Shown piece by piece: positions 12,724 to 28,275 of a DNA stretch of 64,000 bases. Numbering within the stretch: position 1 is the stretch's first letter; every line of letters starts with the position of its first letter. The DNA is from Spirodela intermedia (Eukaryota > Streptophyta > Magnoliopsida > Alismatales > Araceae). The translations under genes and the position numbers were made by a program. The notes beneath the pieces were generated by a model, which saw only the letters and a list, made by a program, of their open reading frames with translations, made no database searches and had not been told where the DNA came from. The stretch covers positions 3,674,001 through 3,738,000 of the forward strand of contig LR746275.1 of assembly GCA_902729315.2 (NCBI GenBank). Direction: 5' to 3'.

Positions 12724-13230
12724 AAATTATTTTGATAATAGCAGCTCAAGTCAAGTGGTTATTATTCTAATTTGATGTTAAATTTATATTTTTGAATAGA
12801 TATTTGAATAAAGATATGTATGTTGAGCAACCTCATGAATTTGTGATTAATGGCAAAAGTAATAAAATTTATAAGTTTAAGAAAGTATAATGTGAGTTTA
12901 AATAAACACCAAGGGCATAATATGGTTGATTGACTCATATCTTCATGAAAATAGTTTTTGTAGAAATAAGAATGAACCATCACTTAATGTGAAGATGAAA
13001 TAAGAAAATACTTTGATAATGTGCAATGTGGATGATATTATTTATATTTATTCATATTCCGAATTGATATAGGAGCTCAAGATATCCATGAAGGTAGGAT
13101 TTGATATGAGTGATTTAAGTTTATTAAATTATTTTTTCAAGATTCAAATTATTAAAAATGATTATTGCATATTTATTTCTCAAGATAAATATACTTTAGA
13201 TCTACTTCAGAAATTTAATATGCTTAATTG
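12724..13230 (+). pseudogene. Copia reverse transcriptase, second part
   Basis: The frame continues the copia polymerase directly from the first part. It shows the DMYVEQPHEF block near 12815, the catalytic-region VDDIIYIY near 13030 (the YVDD equivalent), and a FDMSDLSLLNYF block near 13100. Several stops and frame breaks are present. Confidence 0.85.
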
Positions 13231-13479
13231 AAAAAAAATGTATTAATATAAAAAATACATGACATAAATTATGCACTAATGATGATATTGTAAAGATGGA
13301 TAAATGATTTTATAAAAGTTTGATTGGTGGTTTGATATATTTAACACAATGTAAGTTAGATATTATGTTTTCAATTAGTTTGATTTCAGGTTGATGCATT
13401 ATCTTACAACATATCATTTGGAACTAGTAAATATTTTTTTTACAACATTTATGACACTGCTAATTATAAAATTTTATTT

Positions 13480-13965
13480 AAGCATGTACCTCATTCAAAA
13501 TTCATTGGTTTTTCTGAGATTGATAGCGTAGAATCTCTAGATGACACTAAAATCACAGGCAAATTTATTTTCAACTTTGGATCAAGTATGATGGCTTGGG
13601 GTTTGAAGAAATTGGGAATCATGACTTTGCCATCATCTAAAACTGAATATATTGTTACATCATCAACTGCATAATAAGCTAAACAGATGATGAAGACCAT
13701 GAAAGATATTAATCCGGCATTATATAGACCAATATTGATATCTTGTGGCAATATGTCAATTATATTAATGACCAAGAATCTGGTGTTCTATGAGAAAACT
13801 AAATTTATCATCAATTTCGTACACGATCATGTTGTTATAAATTAAATTGAGATGAAACTTTGGTTAACAAAAGATTAAGTTGTAGATGAATTTACAAAGG
13901 CCTTAAGCTAGTTAAATTTTATTAAGTTTTGTGAATTACTTAGCATCAGCAACTTTACATTGAGA
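13480..13965 (+). pseudogene. Copia RNase H fragment
   Basis: It reads like copia RNase H: a GFSEIDSVESLDDTK-type start, then SSKTEYIV, and a degraded host-typical tail ending just before the 3' LTR. Internal stops mark it as dead. Confidence 0.8.
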
Positions 13966-13970
13966 GAGCG

Positions 13971-14262
13971 TGTTGAAGGTTGATATTGTGCTGGTGAAGA
14001 CAAGTTACTTTTTTGGCTAAATTTTAGACAATTTTTCTTCTTTTTTTTATTTATTTCTGTTTGTCATGTCTGTCTCCTCCTCTGCCCTTTATATAAATAT
14101 ATTTTATTATTACTTAAATTAATTCGTTGAAGTCATTAGTCTCTATCCATTTTAGAACTCACGAGATATACTGGCGGTGTCTATTCTCCCCTTTCGACTC
14201 CAACACATTCTCCCTTATTTTTTGCATGATTTTATCAACTATTTCAGGGTTTTAGTATTACA
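13971..14262 (+). repeat. 3' LTR of the copia element
   Basis: It is homologous to 9803-10118 and starts TGTTGAAGGTTGAT right after the end of the pol relic. It lies only 124 bp beyond the stop codon of the minus-strand gene at 14386-15006, inside that gene's probable 3' UTR or terminator region. Confidence 0.78.
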
Positions 14263-14385
14263 CATAACCGTCGTAATGATCCCGTCTTTCCTTTTAATCA
14301 TCCGCTTCCACTGGAAGAGTTACACAACGACGACGACAAGGACGGTTAGATCCACAGGCGCAGATGTGGCACAAGGTAGAGCGCT

Positions 14386-15006
14386 TCAGTGGGCCATGGC
14401 GGAAGGAGACGAGAACGTGATGCTCCTCTGTCTTTGCAGGGGGGAGAGCATGGCAGCGAAATCCGTGAAGTCCTTGGCAGCGGCCACCGACTCCAGCAGA
14501 GCCCTCAGGTCGCTGGCCCTCCGGAAGCCGGCGGCGCCGGCGCGCCTCACGGCGTAGACGTAAAAGGTGAGGCAGCCCTTGCGGAGCTTGAACCGCGCCA
14601 TCTCGCAACCGACGAGCCCCCGGAGGAGCTTCCCGTCGACCTCGCCCAGGGGGATCACCGGCGGCCACACCCGGTCCGCTGCCGCCTTCATGTCCTCCGA
14701 CTCGAAGACGAAGAGGAGGGCCTTTGGCTTGCTGTCGTCCATGCCGAGCGTCAGCGTCTGCCATGCTCGGCGCGCGAGGATGGTGAAGCTTGTCGGCAGG
14801 TAGGCGGTGGCGGAGGGGAAGGGAAGCGGAGAGGATAGCGGGAGGGAGAGCAGGCAGAGCAACTCCACCGGCACGGCGCGGCGGACGGTGAACGACTTGA
14901 CGACGAGCTGCCCGCCGAAGCGGATGCCCTTCACGTCAGAGCTCACCTTGAAGTGGGCGTCGCTCTCTGCCGTCTCTTCTCCTCGACGCTTGTTTTCCCC
15001 TTCCAT
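14386..15006 (-). CDS. Conserved plant protein of unknown function, 206 aa
   Basis: This is an intronless intact frame from ATG at 15006 to TGA at 14386-14388. I have an impression of a conserved plant family sharing blocks such as HFKVSSDVKGIRFGGQLVVK, CEMARFKLRKGCLTFYVYAV and a final AMAH, but I cannot name the family or its function. No signal peptide or membrane helix is evident, and a hydrophobic PVELLCLLSLPLSS patch lies at about 47-60. The upstream frame is only (GT)n(GA)n repeat, so 15006 is the natural start. The leader consists of that microsatellite, ending about 5 nt before the ATG. An AT-rich TATA-like stretch is at about 15110-15119. The copia LTR sits just downstream. Confidence 0.75.
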   Translation of the reverse strand: MEGENKRRGEETAESDAHFKVSSDVKGIRFGGQLVVKSFTVRRAVPVELLCLLSLPLSSPLPFPSATAYLPTSFTILARRAWQTLTLGMDDSKPKALLFVFESEDMKAAADRVWPPVIPLGEVDGKLLRGLVGCEMARFKLRKGCLTFYVYAVRRAGAAGFRRASDLRALLESVAAAKDFTDFAAMLSPLQRQRSITFSSPSAMAH

Positions 15007-15011
15007 GGATG

Positions 15012-15062
<51 letters not shown>
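15012..15062. repeat. (CT)n(CA)n compound microsatellite in a 5' UTR
   Basis: It reads CT repeats then CA repeats on the + strand. It lies immediately upstream of the start codon of the minus-strand gene, so it would be transcribed as (UG)n(AG)n in the mRNA leader. Confidence 0.9.
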
Positions 15063-15063
<1 letters not shown>

Positions 15064-15299
15064 TCTCCTGCGCTCTCTTCTCTACCTCTATCCCCATCTT
15101 ATCTTCCTTTAATATATATCCATATTTACATATTCAGGACGTCAAATTTAATAAAACGGCATCTTAGATAATTGACTGTTTTCCGGTTAGTAAGCTAATG
15201 TCACCTTGAAGTTGACTTTTTTTTAGAAAAACGGAACGCAGATTAGGCTGTGAACGAGGAGGCTTTGTGAGCCTCTGCGGTAAATAAATAAAAAAATAA

Positions 15300-15660
15300 A
15301 AATTTGTGGCCCAATAAATGAACATGGGCTTTGAAATATGGGCCAATTTTGTGGCGAGGACCCCTGTCATGTATCCCGACCCAATAAAACCCAATAGTTC
15401 CCTCCGACGTTATTGGGGGTTCAGTAATGTTAGGCCCATAAACGACGTTATCGATGTATTTCGGGTGCACAGTGGGCTGTTAGTATTCTATTTGGTCTGG
15501 GCCGACATGAAGTAGTCCGGCCTATAAAAACTGGCCGCGCTGTATTAAACGTTGCATGCTTGGTCTTTCTGATGCGGGCTGGGTTGTGTGGTGGCCTTTT
15601 GTGGATGGTATTTGGGCCTAATGGATCATCCCATAAACAGGACTGCGGCCCATTTAAATA
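15300..15660 (+). promoter_or_regulatory. Site II (TGGGCC/T) cluster before the PPR gene
   Basis: At least eight TGGGCT/TGGGCC/GGCCCA motifs occur in about 350 bp, for example at 15308, 15325 and 15339 and again near 15433, 15474, 15497, 15613 and 15648. In plants these elements commonly precede genes for organelle and ribosomal proteins. The nearest downstream gene is the predicted mitochondrial PPR protein. The cluster also lies behind the divergent minus-strand gene, so it may serve both. Confidence 0.65.
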
Positions 15661-15788
15661 GGGTCGAGACAGAAGCAAATGCTCCAGAGGTGATCTTCCC
15701 TCCACAGGCTACCGTCACCAAAAGCCTTGTACCACGTACGTACCATCGTGGATGGTGAAATCCTCCGAGCAGGGTCGAAGCCCGTGGA

Positions 15789-17150
15789 ATGTCATCTTCG
15801 ATCTTCAATCGGATGATCCTCCGCTGCTTGAATCCCAAATCGAAGAGCGTCAGCGGCATCGTCTTCGTCGTCCTCGGATCTGAGCATTCCGCCGAAGCTC
15901 GCCGATTCCTCCACAGCAGTGGCCGCGGGGTGGTCGACTTCGATTTCCGGAGCTTCGGGATCACGATCAGGGGCTTGATAGGAAGGGGAGAGATTCACAG
16001 AGCTTCCTCTTATCTGGAACAGTTGGAGCGTAGAGGGAGGAATCCGGATGTGTTCTTGTACACGACCTTCGTCCATGGCCTGTGCGGCGCTGGAGATCTG
16101 GAAGAGGCAGAGAAGATTTTCCTCGAGATGAAGAGAAAGGGATTGCCGCCCAACGAGGTCACCTACACCGTGATGATCAACGGTTGTTTCAGAAATGGCC
16201 TCAAGGAGCGCGGGTTCCGGCTGTACGGTGAGATGATAACCAGCGGGGTGGTTCCCACCTTGCACACCTACAACACTCTGCTACATCAGCACTCCAAGGA
16301 GGGGAATCTCGACTCTGCATTCGCTCTGTTCGACGAAATGCGAGAGAGGGGTATCGTTTGCAATGTCGTGACATACAACACGCTGATTCTCGGGCTCTGC
16401 AGGCGGCGGAAGTTGTCTGCTGCGGAGAAGTTGCTCTCCGGGATGAAGAAGGTGGGCATAAATCCGAGCTCGGCCACCTTCAACACCCTCATCGATGGGT
16501 TTTCTAAGGCCGGAATGATGCCCCAGGCGATGACGACGCTGGGGAAGATGAAGGCCACCGGCTGCCAGCCGAACTGCGTCACCTACAATTCTCTCATCGA
16601 GGGCTTCTCTCGCAGCTCGAATCTCGTGGGGATGGCGGATTGCTACAGAGAATTGAAGGAAAGAGGGATATCCCCCACTAAGATAACCTACACCATTCTC
16701 ATCAACGCGTTCGTCGAAGCAGACGAGATGGAGAGAGCCCTCGATGTATTCCGCTCCATGGGGGAGGCCGGCTTGGAGCCAGACGTCTGCACCTACGGCG
16801 CCCTGATAAAGGGATTCTGCAAGGAGGGCAGCATGAAAGACGCGTCCGAGCTGTTCGGAACAATGCCCGACAAGAATCTGCGACCCAACGACGCGATCTG
16901 CAACATGATGATCAGCGGGTACTGCAGAGAAGGCAGCTCCTTCCGAGCCTGGAGGCTTCTGAAGGAGATGAGGGAGGCTGACATGACCCCGAACGAGGCC
17001 AGCTATCGTCAAACGGTCCACGCCTTGTGCAGAGACGGGAAGCGGAGAGAGGCTGAAGCCTTGGTTAGAGGAATGGTGGTGGCCGGGATAGAACCAGGCG
17101 ATTCCATCCACAGAGCCCTCTCTGACGCCAGCCCGCGAGCAGACAAGTGA
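15789..17150 (+). CDS. ABO8: P-class pentatricopeptide repeat protein, ABO8-like
   Basis: Single exon, 453 residues. Residues 1-55 are basic and Ser-rich, as expected for a mitochondrial targeting peptide. Residues 56-440 are eleven contiguous 35-residue PPR motifs with no gaps, followed by a 13-residue tail. There is no E, DYW or SMR domain, so this is a pure P-class RNA binder. The later repeats (KEGSMKDASELF, REGSSFRAWRLLKEM) strongly recall Arabidopsis ABO8 (At4g11690), a mitochondrial PPR required for splicing of nad4 intron 3. From memory the Arabidopsis protein is about 110 residues longer at the N terminus. Here an in-frame stop at 15756-15758 with no ATG between it and 15789 excludes a longer frame without an upstream exon. 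Codons are strongly GC-ending. Family assignment is secure; orthology is probable. Confidence 0.88.
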   Translation: MSSSIFNRMILRCLNPKSKSVSGIVFVVLGSEHSAEARRFLHSSGRGVVDFDFRSFGITIRGLIGRGEIHRASSYLEQLERRGRNPDVFLYTTFVHGLCGAGDLEEAEKIFLEMKRKGLPPNEVTYTVMINGCFRNGLKERGFRLYGEMITSGVVPTLHTYNTLLHQHSKEGNLDSAFALFDEMRERGIVCNVVTYNTLILGLCRRRKLSAAEKLLSGMKKVGINPSSATFNTLIDGFSKAGMMPQAMTTLGKMKATGCQPNCVTYNSLIEGFSRSSNLVGMADCYRELKERGISPTKITYTILINAFVEADEMERALDVFRSMGEAGLEPDVCTYGALIKGFCKEGSMKDASELFGTMPDKNLRPNDAICNMMISGYCREGSSFRAWRLLKEMREADMTPNEASYRQTVHALCRDGKRREAEALVRGMVVAGIEPGDSIHRALSDASPRADK

Positions 17151-17596
17151 AGGAGAAGAGAAGCTAGACAGAACCCACCCACTGAGCCGTGGAAACGAAG
17201 GGTACTTTTAGAAATCTGTGAAACCATTGATTTCTGTGGTACAAGGTATAATTGAATCAAAACAGAAGCAAAAACTGTGTTTATAATTCCTCACAGACAA
17301 TGAACTCTATGTATGCCGAAGCACGAGCGACTCAAAACTCTTCATGGAGAAAGAATGAAGGAAATGGGAACAAATGCACCTTCGGCAGGAGGCTTTGCAG
17401 AAGGGCCACATTTTCCTAGCTCACCAACCACTCGATCAGTTAGAAGAATGGATGATGAACCAGGTTCTCTATATGGCATTCTATTCTGAAGTTTAAGAGG
17501 AAAAAATTGAGACCCCCACCGTTTTCTTGGGCCTCTCTCTTTATTATTTTTTTTTCCTAGGAAATGAAGTAGAATTAGATCTTCTCTGGGCCATTG
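17151..17596. other. Convergent intergenic spacer
   Basis: These 446 bp separate the stop codons of the PPR gene (+) and the DUF506 gene (-). The spacer presumably holds both 3' UTRs. A T-rich run at about 17545-17557 is the only feature seen. Confidence 0.6.
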
Positions 17597-19779
17597 CTAT
17601 AAGTTTATGCTGAGCAAGGATCTGTGCCTGCGCCTCTCGCCCTTCATCCTCCTGTTGGGACCGTTTGGTATGGGCTTCAGCAGCCGTTCCTTCTCGATTT
17701 CACTCTGAAGAGACGACTTCAGACGCCTCAAGTGCCCAAAGCACTGATTATTTCTGCAATGAGTGATCCTCCGACCGCTGGCATAATTTGGGCTGGGTAT
17801 TCTCTCAGAGTCAGACTGCCACTTTGCTTGAAGATACCCAAGAGAGCGCCATGGAGGAACAGGCATTGAATTCTGCATGAGAGAGCTCTTCGCTGCCTCG
17901 GCCATGACTTGGAGCAACTGCTTGAGCTTCGGCCAGTAGCCCGTGTATACGACTGGAAGGGATTTCAATATTGCGTCATAAGAATCAATCGCCCTAGCTA
18001 TTTCAAAGTGGCTGCGGAAATCAATATCGATGATCATTCGCTCAGACCCAGTGGCGCCACAGTTGACCACATCAATGTATTCATGCTCCCCTGGAGAAAT
18101 TACAGAGCCAATTAGATATTGTTGAATTTAAATCCAAATTTCAGATTATATTCAATGAATGTGCGTGAATGTATAAATTAGATATGAAATTTGCATACCT
18201 CCAGGAACTTTTCCAGAACCCTGCCATTTGGAGATGCAGATAGCAGCATCATAACCGCAGACTCTCAGGAGCTTAACCAAGGACCTCCGGATGCAGCTTG
18301 CATTGCATGGGCGATCCTTGTCAACGTGAAGATCAGCTTCACTGAGAGAAAGCACAAGAGAACGGACGACTGACGATAGATCACATTCGTATTGATCAAC
18401 TGTGTGCCTTAGGAACTGCAATCCAGAAGAAGGGGCAATGAGGGAAAGTATTTGCGTTACCAATAAGTGCAGATCCTCCACAGAATATGAGAGTAAGATG
18501 TGATTTCCAGGAATGTAGATAATATGAGTGTAGCGCACGGGGCATGCACCACTGCCAGAAGGCTAAAACTCGAGAGAACCAGAAATACTTCAATAACCTA
18601 GATGGATATGGCGTCATTTGATGAAACCAAACTGTGTAAGAGCACCCACGAACAATCGATATTTTTTTTAGCAAGAAATGGGCCAAAGACAGTCGCGATT
18701 CTTTGCAGAAAAAAATTCACAGATTAATAATAATGTGAACTCTTCAACTTTAAATCCAAATCATGCCTAATAATTTAAGTCGTCAGTACACAGAACGTCA
18801 ACATGTTTAGCACGAAAGCTGTGAAATAAAATAAAATACTATTACAGAAGCGTACAAATGATGCCTACTCTATTAGACCTTTCTTAACATGAGACACGAT
18901 CAACTAAAACCAAAATTTTCACGAGATGGACCATTTAGAGCTATCAGCCAGAAAGAGAATGATAGAGAAAAGGACTAGATCACACAAATGGGATTTTAAA
19001 GAAAACAGTAATTTCTGAATAGTTCCAGAAACACTAGAGGAATGCATGAATCCCCCGAGACAAGGATGTGCATGATTTTCTAAAATTCGTTGAAAACATA
19101 CATAAGATTTACGTCACCCAAAATTTGGCTAAACTTGAAAAAAAAAACTTTAATTTACTCAATTCCCGAGTAGCATTCATTTCCGCTAATTTTAAGTCTG
19201 CTGCATTAAAATTGGATCTTAGAAGAATATAACGCCGATCTGGAATGGCAAGGGAACAAGAATTATATGTAAATCAGGAAAATAATGCGCCATACATGGG
19301 TTCTTTTCTTCCATTGAGAAAGATGAAACTGAAGCGATACAACATCATCTTCGGATAAATCACTTTCAACGTCTAACCAAAATCTAAAGAATCTATTCCG
19401 AATGTGGTTGCAGATATGGCGAGTAGATTCCCTTCGTTGTTTAAGACGATTGGTCAACTGTATAAGTTTTGGAAATGAATGTTATTGACAGTTAAAATTA
19501 TCTGGAAGCAAGTATAACTACCGAGGAGAGGTAAAACCCTATGGAAAAAAGGATGTTGAGGAACATGGAGAGAATACCCACCAAAATCTTCTCCGAAAGA
19601 TGTTGGAGGTCAGGGACGACCGAATCGCTGTCACTGCTACACCAGGACAAGCTCCCTCCGCTCCCATTCTCCATAAAATCGCTAACCATGACAGCCAGGT
19701 CATGCTCGCTCTCATGGCTGAAACCCCCGATTTGACCAGCGTATTCCTGGAATCCCCCGCCGGACAAACTGATCCTCAT
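17597..19779 (-). CDS. DUF506 (PDDEXK-like) plant protein
   Basis: The three exons on the minus strand are 19779-19582, 18415-18199 and 18090-17597, giving 302 residues with GT-AG introns and consistent phases. The N-terminal part has the acidic motif ESEHDLAVMVSDFMENG followed by WCSSDSDS. The middle has CNASCIRRSLVKLLRVCGYDAAICISKWQGSGKVPGGEHEYIDVV, cited here only as the recognisable DUF506 core. The end has IIDIDFRSHFEIARA and a PPWRSLGYLQAKW block. The family is plant-specific and linked by fold prediction to PDDEXK nucleases. Its biochemical role is not established, and some members respond to stress. The start ATG at 19779 is the only in-frame ATG in exon 1. A TATA box is at 20322-20330, so the leader is about 500 nt or contains an intron. 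Confidence 0.85.
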
Positions 19780-20321
19780 ATCCCCGCCCCCTGCATATAT
19801 CCGACAACCCCGGTCCACGCCGCAATGAGCACCACCGACGGTGGCCTCCCGCGGTTCAAACGCCGACGTCCCCAGTTTAATCCGACAGCGAGGAGAGTAG
19901 GGATGGGACGAGTTCCGGAGCTGAGCCTCAGAATCCTCCTTCCGAAACACGGTGATTCCAAAAACAAGCTCCAAATCTGAAACAGATAAAGCCTATCTAT
20001 TCCATTAACCGGAAGAACCTCGGCTTCAACTTCACCTCGAGAAGTCCCTGCTCCCCCTTTATCTGAACAATTCCCGACGAAATCCGAACCTAAAAACTGC
20101 CCTTCGTAAATGGAACGCCGCCTACAAACCACGATCGATCAGCGCTTCCTTGATCAGAGCAGAACGCAGAAAATCTAACCTAAATTCGATCTCGAGGGAT
20201 GAGATCCGTCCTCGCTATCCTCCGACGAATCCTTCCTCCCACCTGCCGCGTTGATGCCGTAGGAAAATTCGCCTGCCGCCGACGCGTATAACGGGAGGCC
20301 GAAGCAACGTCGAGAGGACCA

Positions 20322-20330
20322 CTTTTATAG
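20322..20330 (-). promoter_or_regulatory. TATA box of the DUF506 gene
   Basis: CTATAAAAG on the minus strand lies about 545 bp upstream of the ATG, in GC-rich DNA. The distance implies a long or intron-containing 5' UTR. Placement is by motif only. Confidence 0.5.
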
Positions 20331-22480
20331 ACGCGCACATAATAAATGACCAAAATATCCCTCAAATAACTCTTGATTTTCCGTGTGCGCGGAAAGTGAA
20401 AAACGCTGAAACGGCGGATGACGACATAAGTTCACACGTGCGCCAACTGCCGTTCATGTTTAACATGCCAGTCGCCTTTAAGGACTTTTCAGAGCCACGA
20501 TAATAAAAATTGGGGTATATGTGTAATTTTTCATAATGGTGGTGCCGGCAGAGCCCATTGGTTCCCCCCCTCCATGTGAGCCCGGCGGCCGGTGACTTGT
20601 AGACCATCGGCTACTGACGCGTGTCGATTTCTCCGTCCCCAACGCTCATATCTTTGAACCCCGTGAAAGAACGCCACAATGACAAAGACTAGTTATATTC
20701 TCTTTTATGCCCCTATTCAGCTACACTCTCATTCGTACAACAAATAGCTGACTTTAACGCTGGCATGTTAATCGTGGTCTAATTATTTACCCTGAAGAGA
20801 GGCAGAATATAATTATTAAATTAATAAAAATAAAATTACAATATGTTTTGAGATATGTGAAAAACTTGATGTCATAGTTTTAAGAATTAGTTTCGTATAT
20901 GAAAACCAAATTGATGTGAATACGCACTGATCAGATAACTGAAATTTTTACATTTTAAAAATATATATATTTACGGGAATAAAATGCATAACTTCTTTTT
21001 ACTTCACATGATCTAGAATCAAAGGCATTTAGTTACATTTAATTATATTTTTTTGCATAATTTTGCAAATGGATCAATACGTATCAAACACAGCTTAAAA
21101 AAACCCTTAAAATATCGTCATATTATTTTTATACCCAATATATTGGTGACAAACCACTTACAGTAACAAATACAGGGTCGTGCTCATAATGTCGACATTT
21201 CTTCAACAATAATTTAGCCACCAACCTCTTCTCGAGAAAATAAAAAAACGGAAAACTCAATGTGGGACCAATCTGCGACCACCTGTTCGTTGATTGAGAG
21301 GATTCCACTTGGCGTCATATGATCTGGTCAATCGAACAAAGATATTCGTATCAGTTTACCGTCCGCTGGAATAGTCAACAAAGAAAGTCCTCTTGAACCG
21401 ATAAGACAAAATGCGAGTAAAATGACGGGGAGCGTGTTCCGCGATGCGTTTCTGCCCTTTGCCAATAAATGGTTGTTGACTTTGTGAGGAATAGCGTTAG
21501 AGAATAATCCGTAGATGAATGAACCATATGGTAGGCCTTGTATCTCCAGCTCATGCTCTTTCTCTCTCTCTCTCTCTCTCCCATATACGAACGTATAGGG
21601 GGGCAGGTGGGTCTATCAATAATGGGGCAAGCCTTCATGGAGACCCATCCCACTGATGTTTTTGGATTTTTTCGAGTCCACCCCTTCAAGTGGGGACTGA
21701 GCTTTGCTTGAGGAACGTTGGGCCCTTGATGCCCTCATTAGTAGAATATTGGATATGGAACATGGGCACATATCCAAACGAGTCTAGCTCTCATTACCCA
21801 AGTAAACGGCTAATGTGTCCTTGCTAAAGTCAATCAATTAAGATCGGTATCAATTGACGAAGTCAACCGAACGTGGATGATGTTCCGTCGTGGAAGTGAA
21901 GCCAAACGTTAAACCCAGATCAGCATCAATTCGGATCATGTCAACCTTACTTTGCGCGGAAGCATTACCTGGGAGAAAATTACCATTAGGGAGGGCTATT
22001 GACTAAAGTCAGACTTCATAAAAATAGATAAGTATAGTGCTCAGCTCCGTCCGGCTCAATTCATTTCCATGATCGTCTGTCCAGTTTATCCGCATTCAGA
22101 CGCCGGCTTGGGTCGATCTAAATGTCTATGTCATAAGTTATTTCAATTAAAACGTCCAGCGATATTATTATTATTATATTACTTGGACCTTTCAATCCAA
22201 TAGACTTCAGATATCCGATATTATGATTTTATTATGCTTAAATAATTATTTAATATATTTTAAAATCACATAAATACTTTAAATAATTAGGTTGACACTC
22301 TATCTTAAGGTAGATCCTATTCATCCGTGACGCTCAGCCCACGGCTGACTTTCCGCTGCGATTGGACAACGGTGGAGCCAAGTGGGCATTTCTCGCTGGC
22401 ATATTCTTATTTTTTGACAGAATCTTCCAGATTAATTATATTTTGAGATCGCCAGAGGGGGACCTTGGCAGTGGGAAGAT
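20331..22480. other. Gene-free spacer, AT-rich in the middle
   Basis: I see no supported gene or RNA. The part from about 20750 to 22330 is AT-rich, with a short CT repeat at 21561-21581. Possible repeat remnants occur around 21830-22050, but no boundaries could be drawn. Confidence 0.5.
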
Positions 22481-22483
22481 AAG

Positions 22484-22512
<29 letters not shown>
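22481..22512. repeat. (GA)n microsatellite upstream of the TPI gene
   Basis: About 15 GA dinucleotides lie some 350 bp before the triosephosphate isomerase start codon. Confidence 0.85.
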
Positions 22513-22514
<2 letters not shown>

Positions 22515-22858
22515 CAGACCAGACACGTGAAGCCCCTAACTCATCGGGACGGGGCGATCGTGGCCGCTGGAGCAAAGTAATATTATAGCCACTGGATTGA
22601 CCTAAAATAACATAAATACCATCATCGGCTTCCTTCCAGCCTCTCTGCCTATGGTTAGGTTCTTCTCAAATGGCAGGTTCCGTAATTCTTTGCTGAAGAG
22701 AAGTCGCGGATGGTCACGTTGATCCAACAGACCCAGTATCTTCCCTTGTCTACTGGTTTATAAGCCCCTATCTTTCCCTTCCTCATCTGATCACCAGGCG
22801 AAACGAGGTCAGTCCATCTGCCATTCCAGTGTTCCGAGCCGGCGAAGAAAAATCGAAG

Positions 22859-27311
<4,453 letters not shown>

Positions 27312-27629
27312 TCCGCTTAGGAGGGAGGGGGTCGCCGCGGACAACGGCCCGTCCGAGTTTTCAGGCTGTGTGAGTTTGAGGCGAATCGGTATTCTCTCTC
27401 TCTCCCTCTCTCTCCCTAAAAGTTTTCTGCCTTGAATAAGAAGAACGCCCCCCCTCGCCTTCTTCCGGGTACCTTTAAGTTGCATCAAGTGTTCTTGCTC
27501 TTGATGCTGCTTTCGGCAAATAACTTAATGCACCTTGACACTGCCTGTTTATGATTTGCCAACGGCCCCCCAGATACACACGCACACACACACATCTATA
27601 TATATGTATGTATATGTATATAGATAGGT

Positions 27630-27670
<41 letters not shown>

Positions 27671-27864
27671 AGCTTCGGCTGTCTGGATTAGAATATATGA
27701 ACGAAGTCGGAATAGAGATTGGGTTAGGCGAATTTTATTTCTTCTTAAGGGGATAATTTCGATGGTAATACGCGAACGCATTAACGATGATCATGCTTAA
27801 TAGGTACTTGACGACTTTAGGTGAATAAAACATTCGGAGGCACGTGCCTTTAGGGATGTCGATG
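27312..27864. other. TPI 3' region with GA repeats
   Basis: This is the probable 3' UTR and spacer. A CA/TA run lies at about 27577-27622 and a GA run at about 27635-27671. No gene is supported. Confidence 0.6.
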
Positions 27865-28275
27865 GGCCGGTAAGCCAGAAGCCCAAATGGGCCCACCCAA
27901 ATTTGCTTCAGCCTAGCCTAGAAGCCTGTAACTTATTCTTCCGGCCCAGAAGCTGAGGAAGTGGGAGCAGAAGCGCAGTCTCCTCTGGGGTTTATGATGG
28001 CACCGGTGTATCGCCAGTGGACCTAATGGGCCTTATTGGGTCGATTTTACACCCAACAGGCTGGGCAAAACTTCTTTGGGGGTCTGCTTGCGTGCCCGTT
28101 ATTGGGCTTTGCCGTAGGTATCTCGCCCAGGGTACGCTTAGAAAGGATCGGCCCGTTGGTGTCAATACATGTCTATAATGGGCCTATACGTAATGGGTCA
28201 GTATTTAATGGGCCAACATTAAAGCCCAAATACTACTGACCTTTATTACTATGCAGTAGTAATTGGCCCTGCCCA
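27865..28275 (+). promoter_or_regulatory. Site II (TGGGCC/T) cluster before the RlmN-like gene
   Basis: About ten TGGGCC, TGGGCT or GGCCCA motifs fall within 400 bp, including near 27864, 27888, 27943, 28027, 28103, 28177 and 28209. The start codon of the RlmN-like gene is at 28391. The arrangement matches those before the PPR and FtsJ-like genes. Confidence 0.7.

Larger units (their letters stand above)
9803..14262 (+). mobile_element. Degenerate Ty1/copia LTR retrotransposon, interrupted
   Basis: LTRs of about 316 bp (9803-10118) and 292 bp (13971-14262) both begin TGTTGAAGGTTGAT and end in CA. They enclose recognisable but stop-riddled reverse transcriptase and RNase H segments in copia order. 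Gag, protease and integrase are missing. A 1.8-kb insertion (10903-12723) splits the reverse transcriptase. There is no clear target-site duplication around the LTRs. It is a non-functional relic. Confidence 0.85.
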
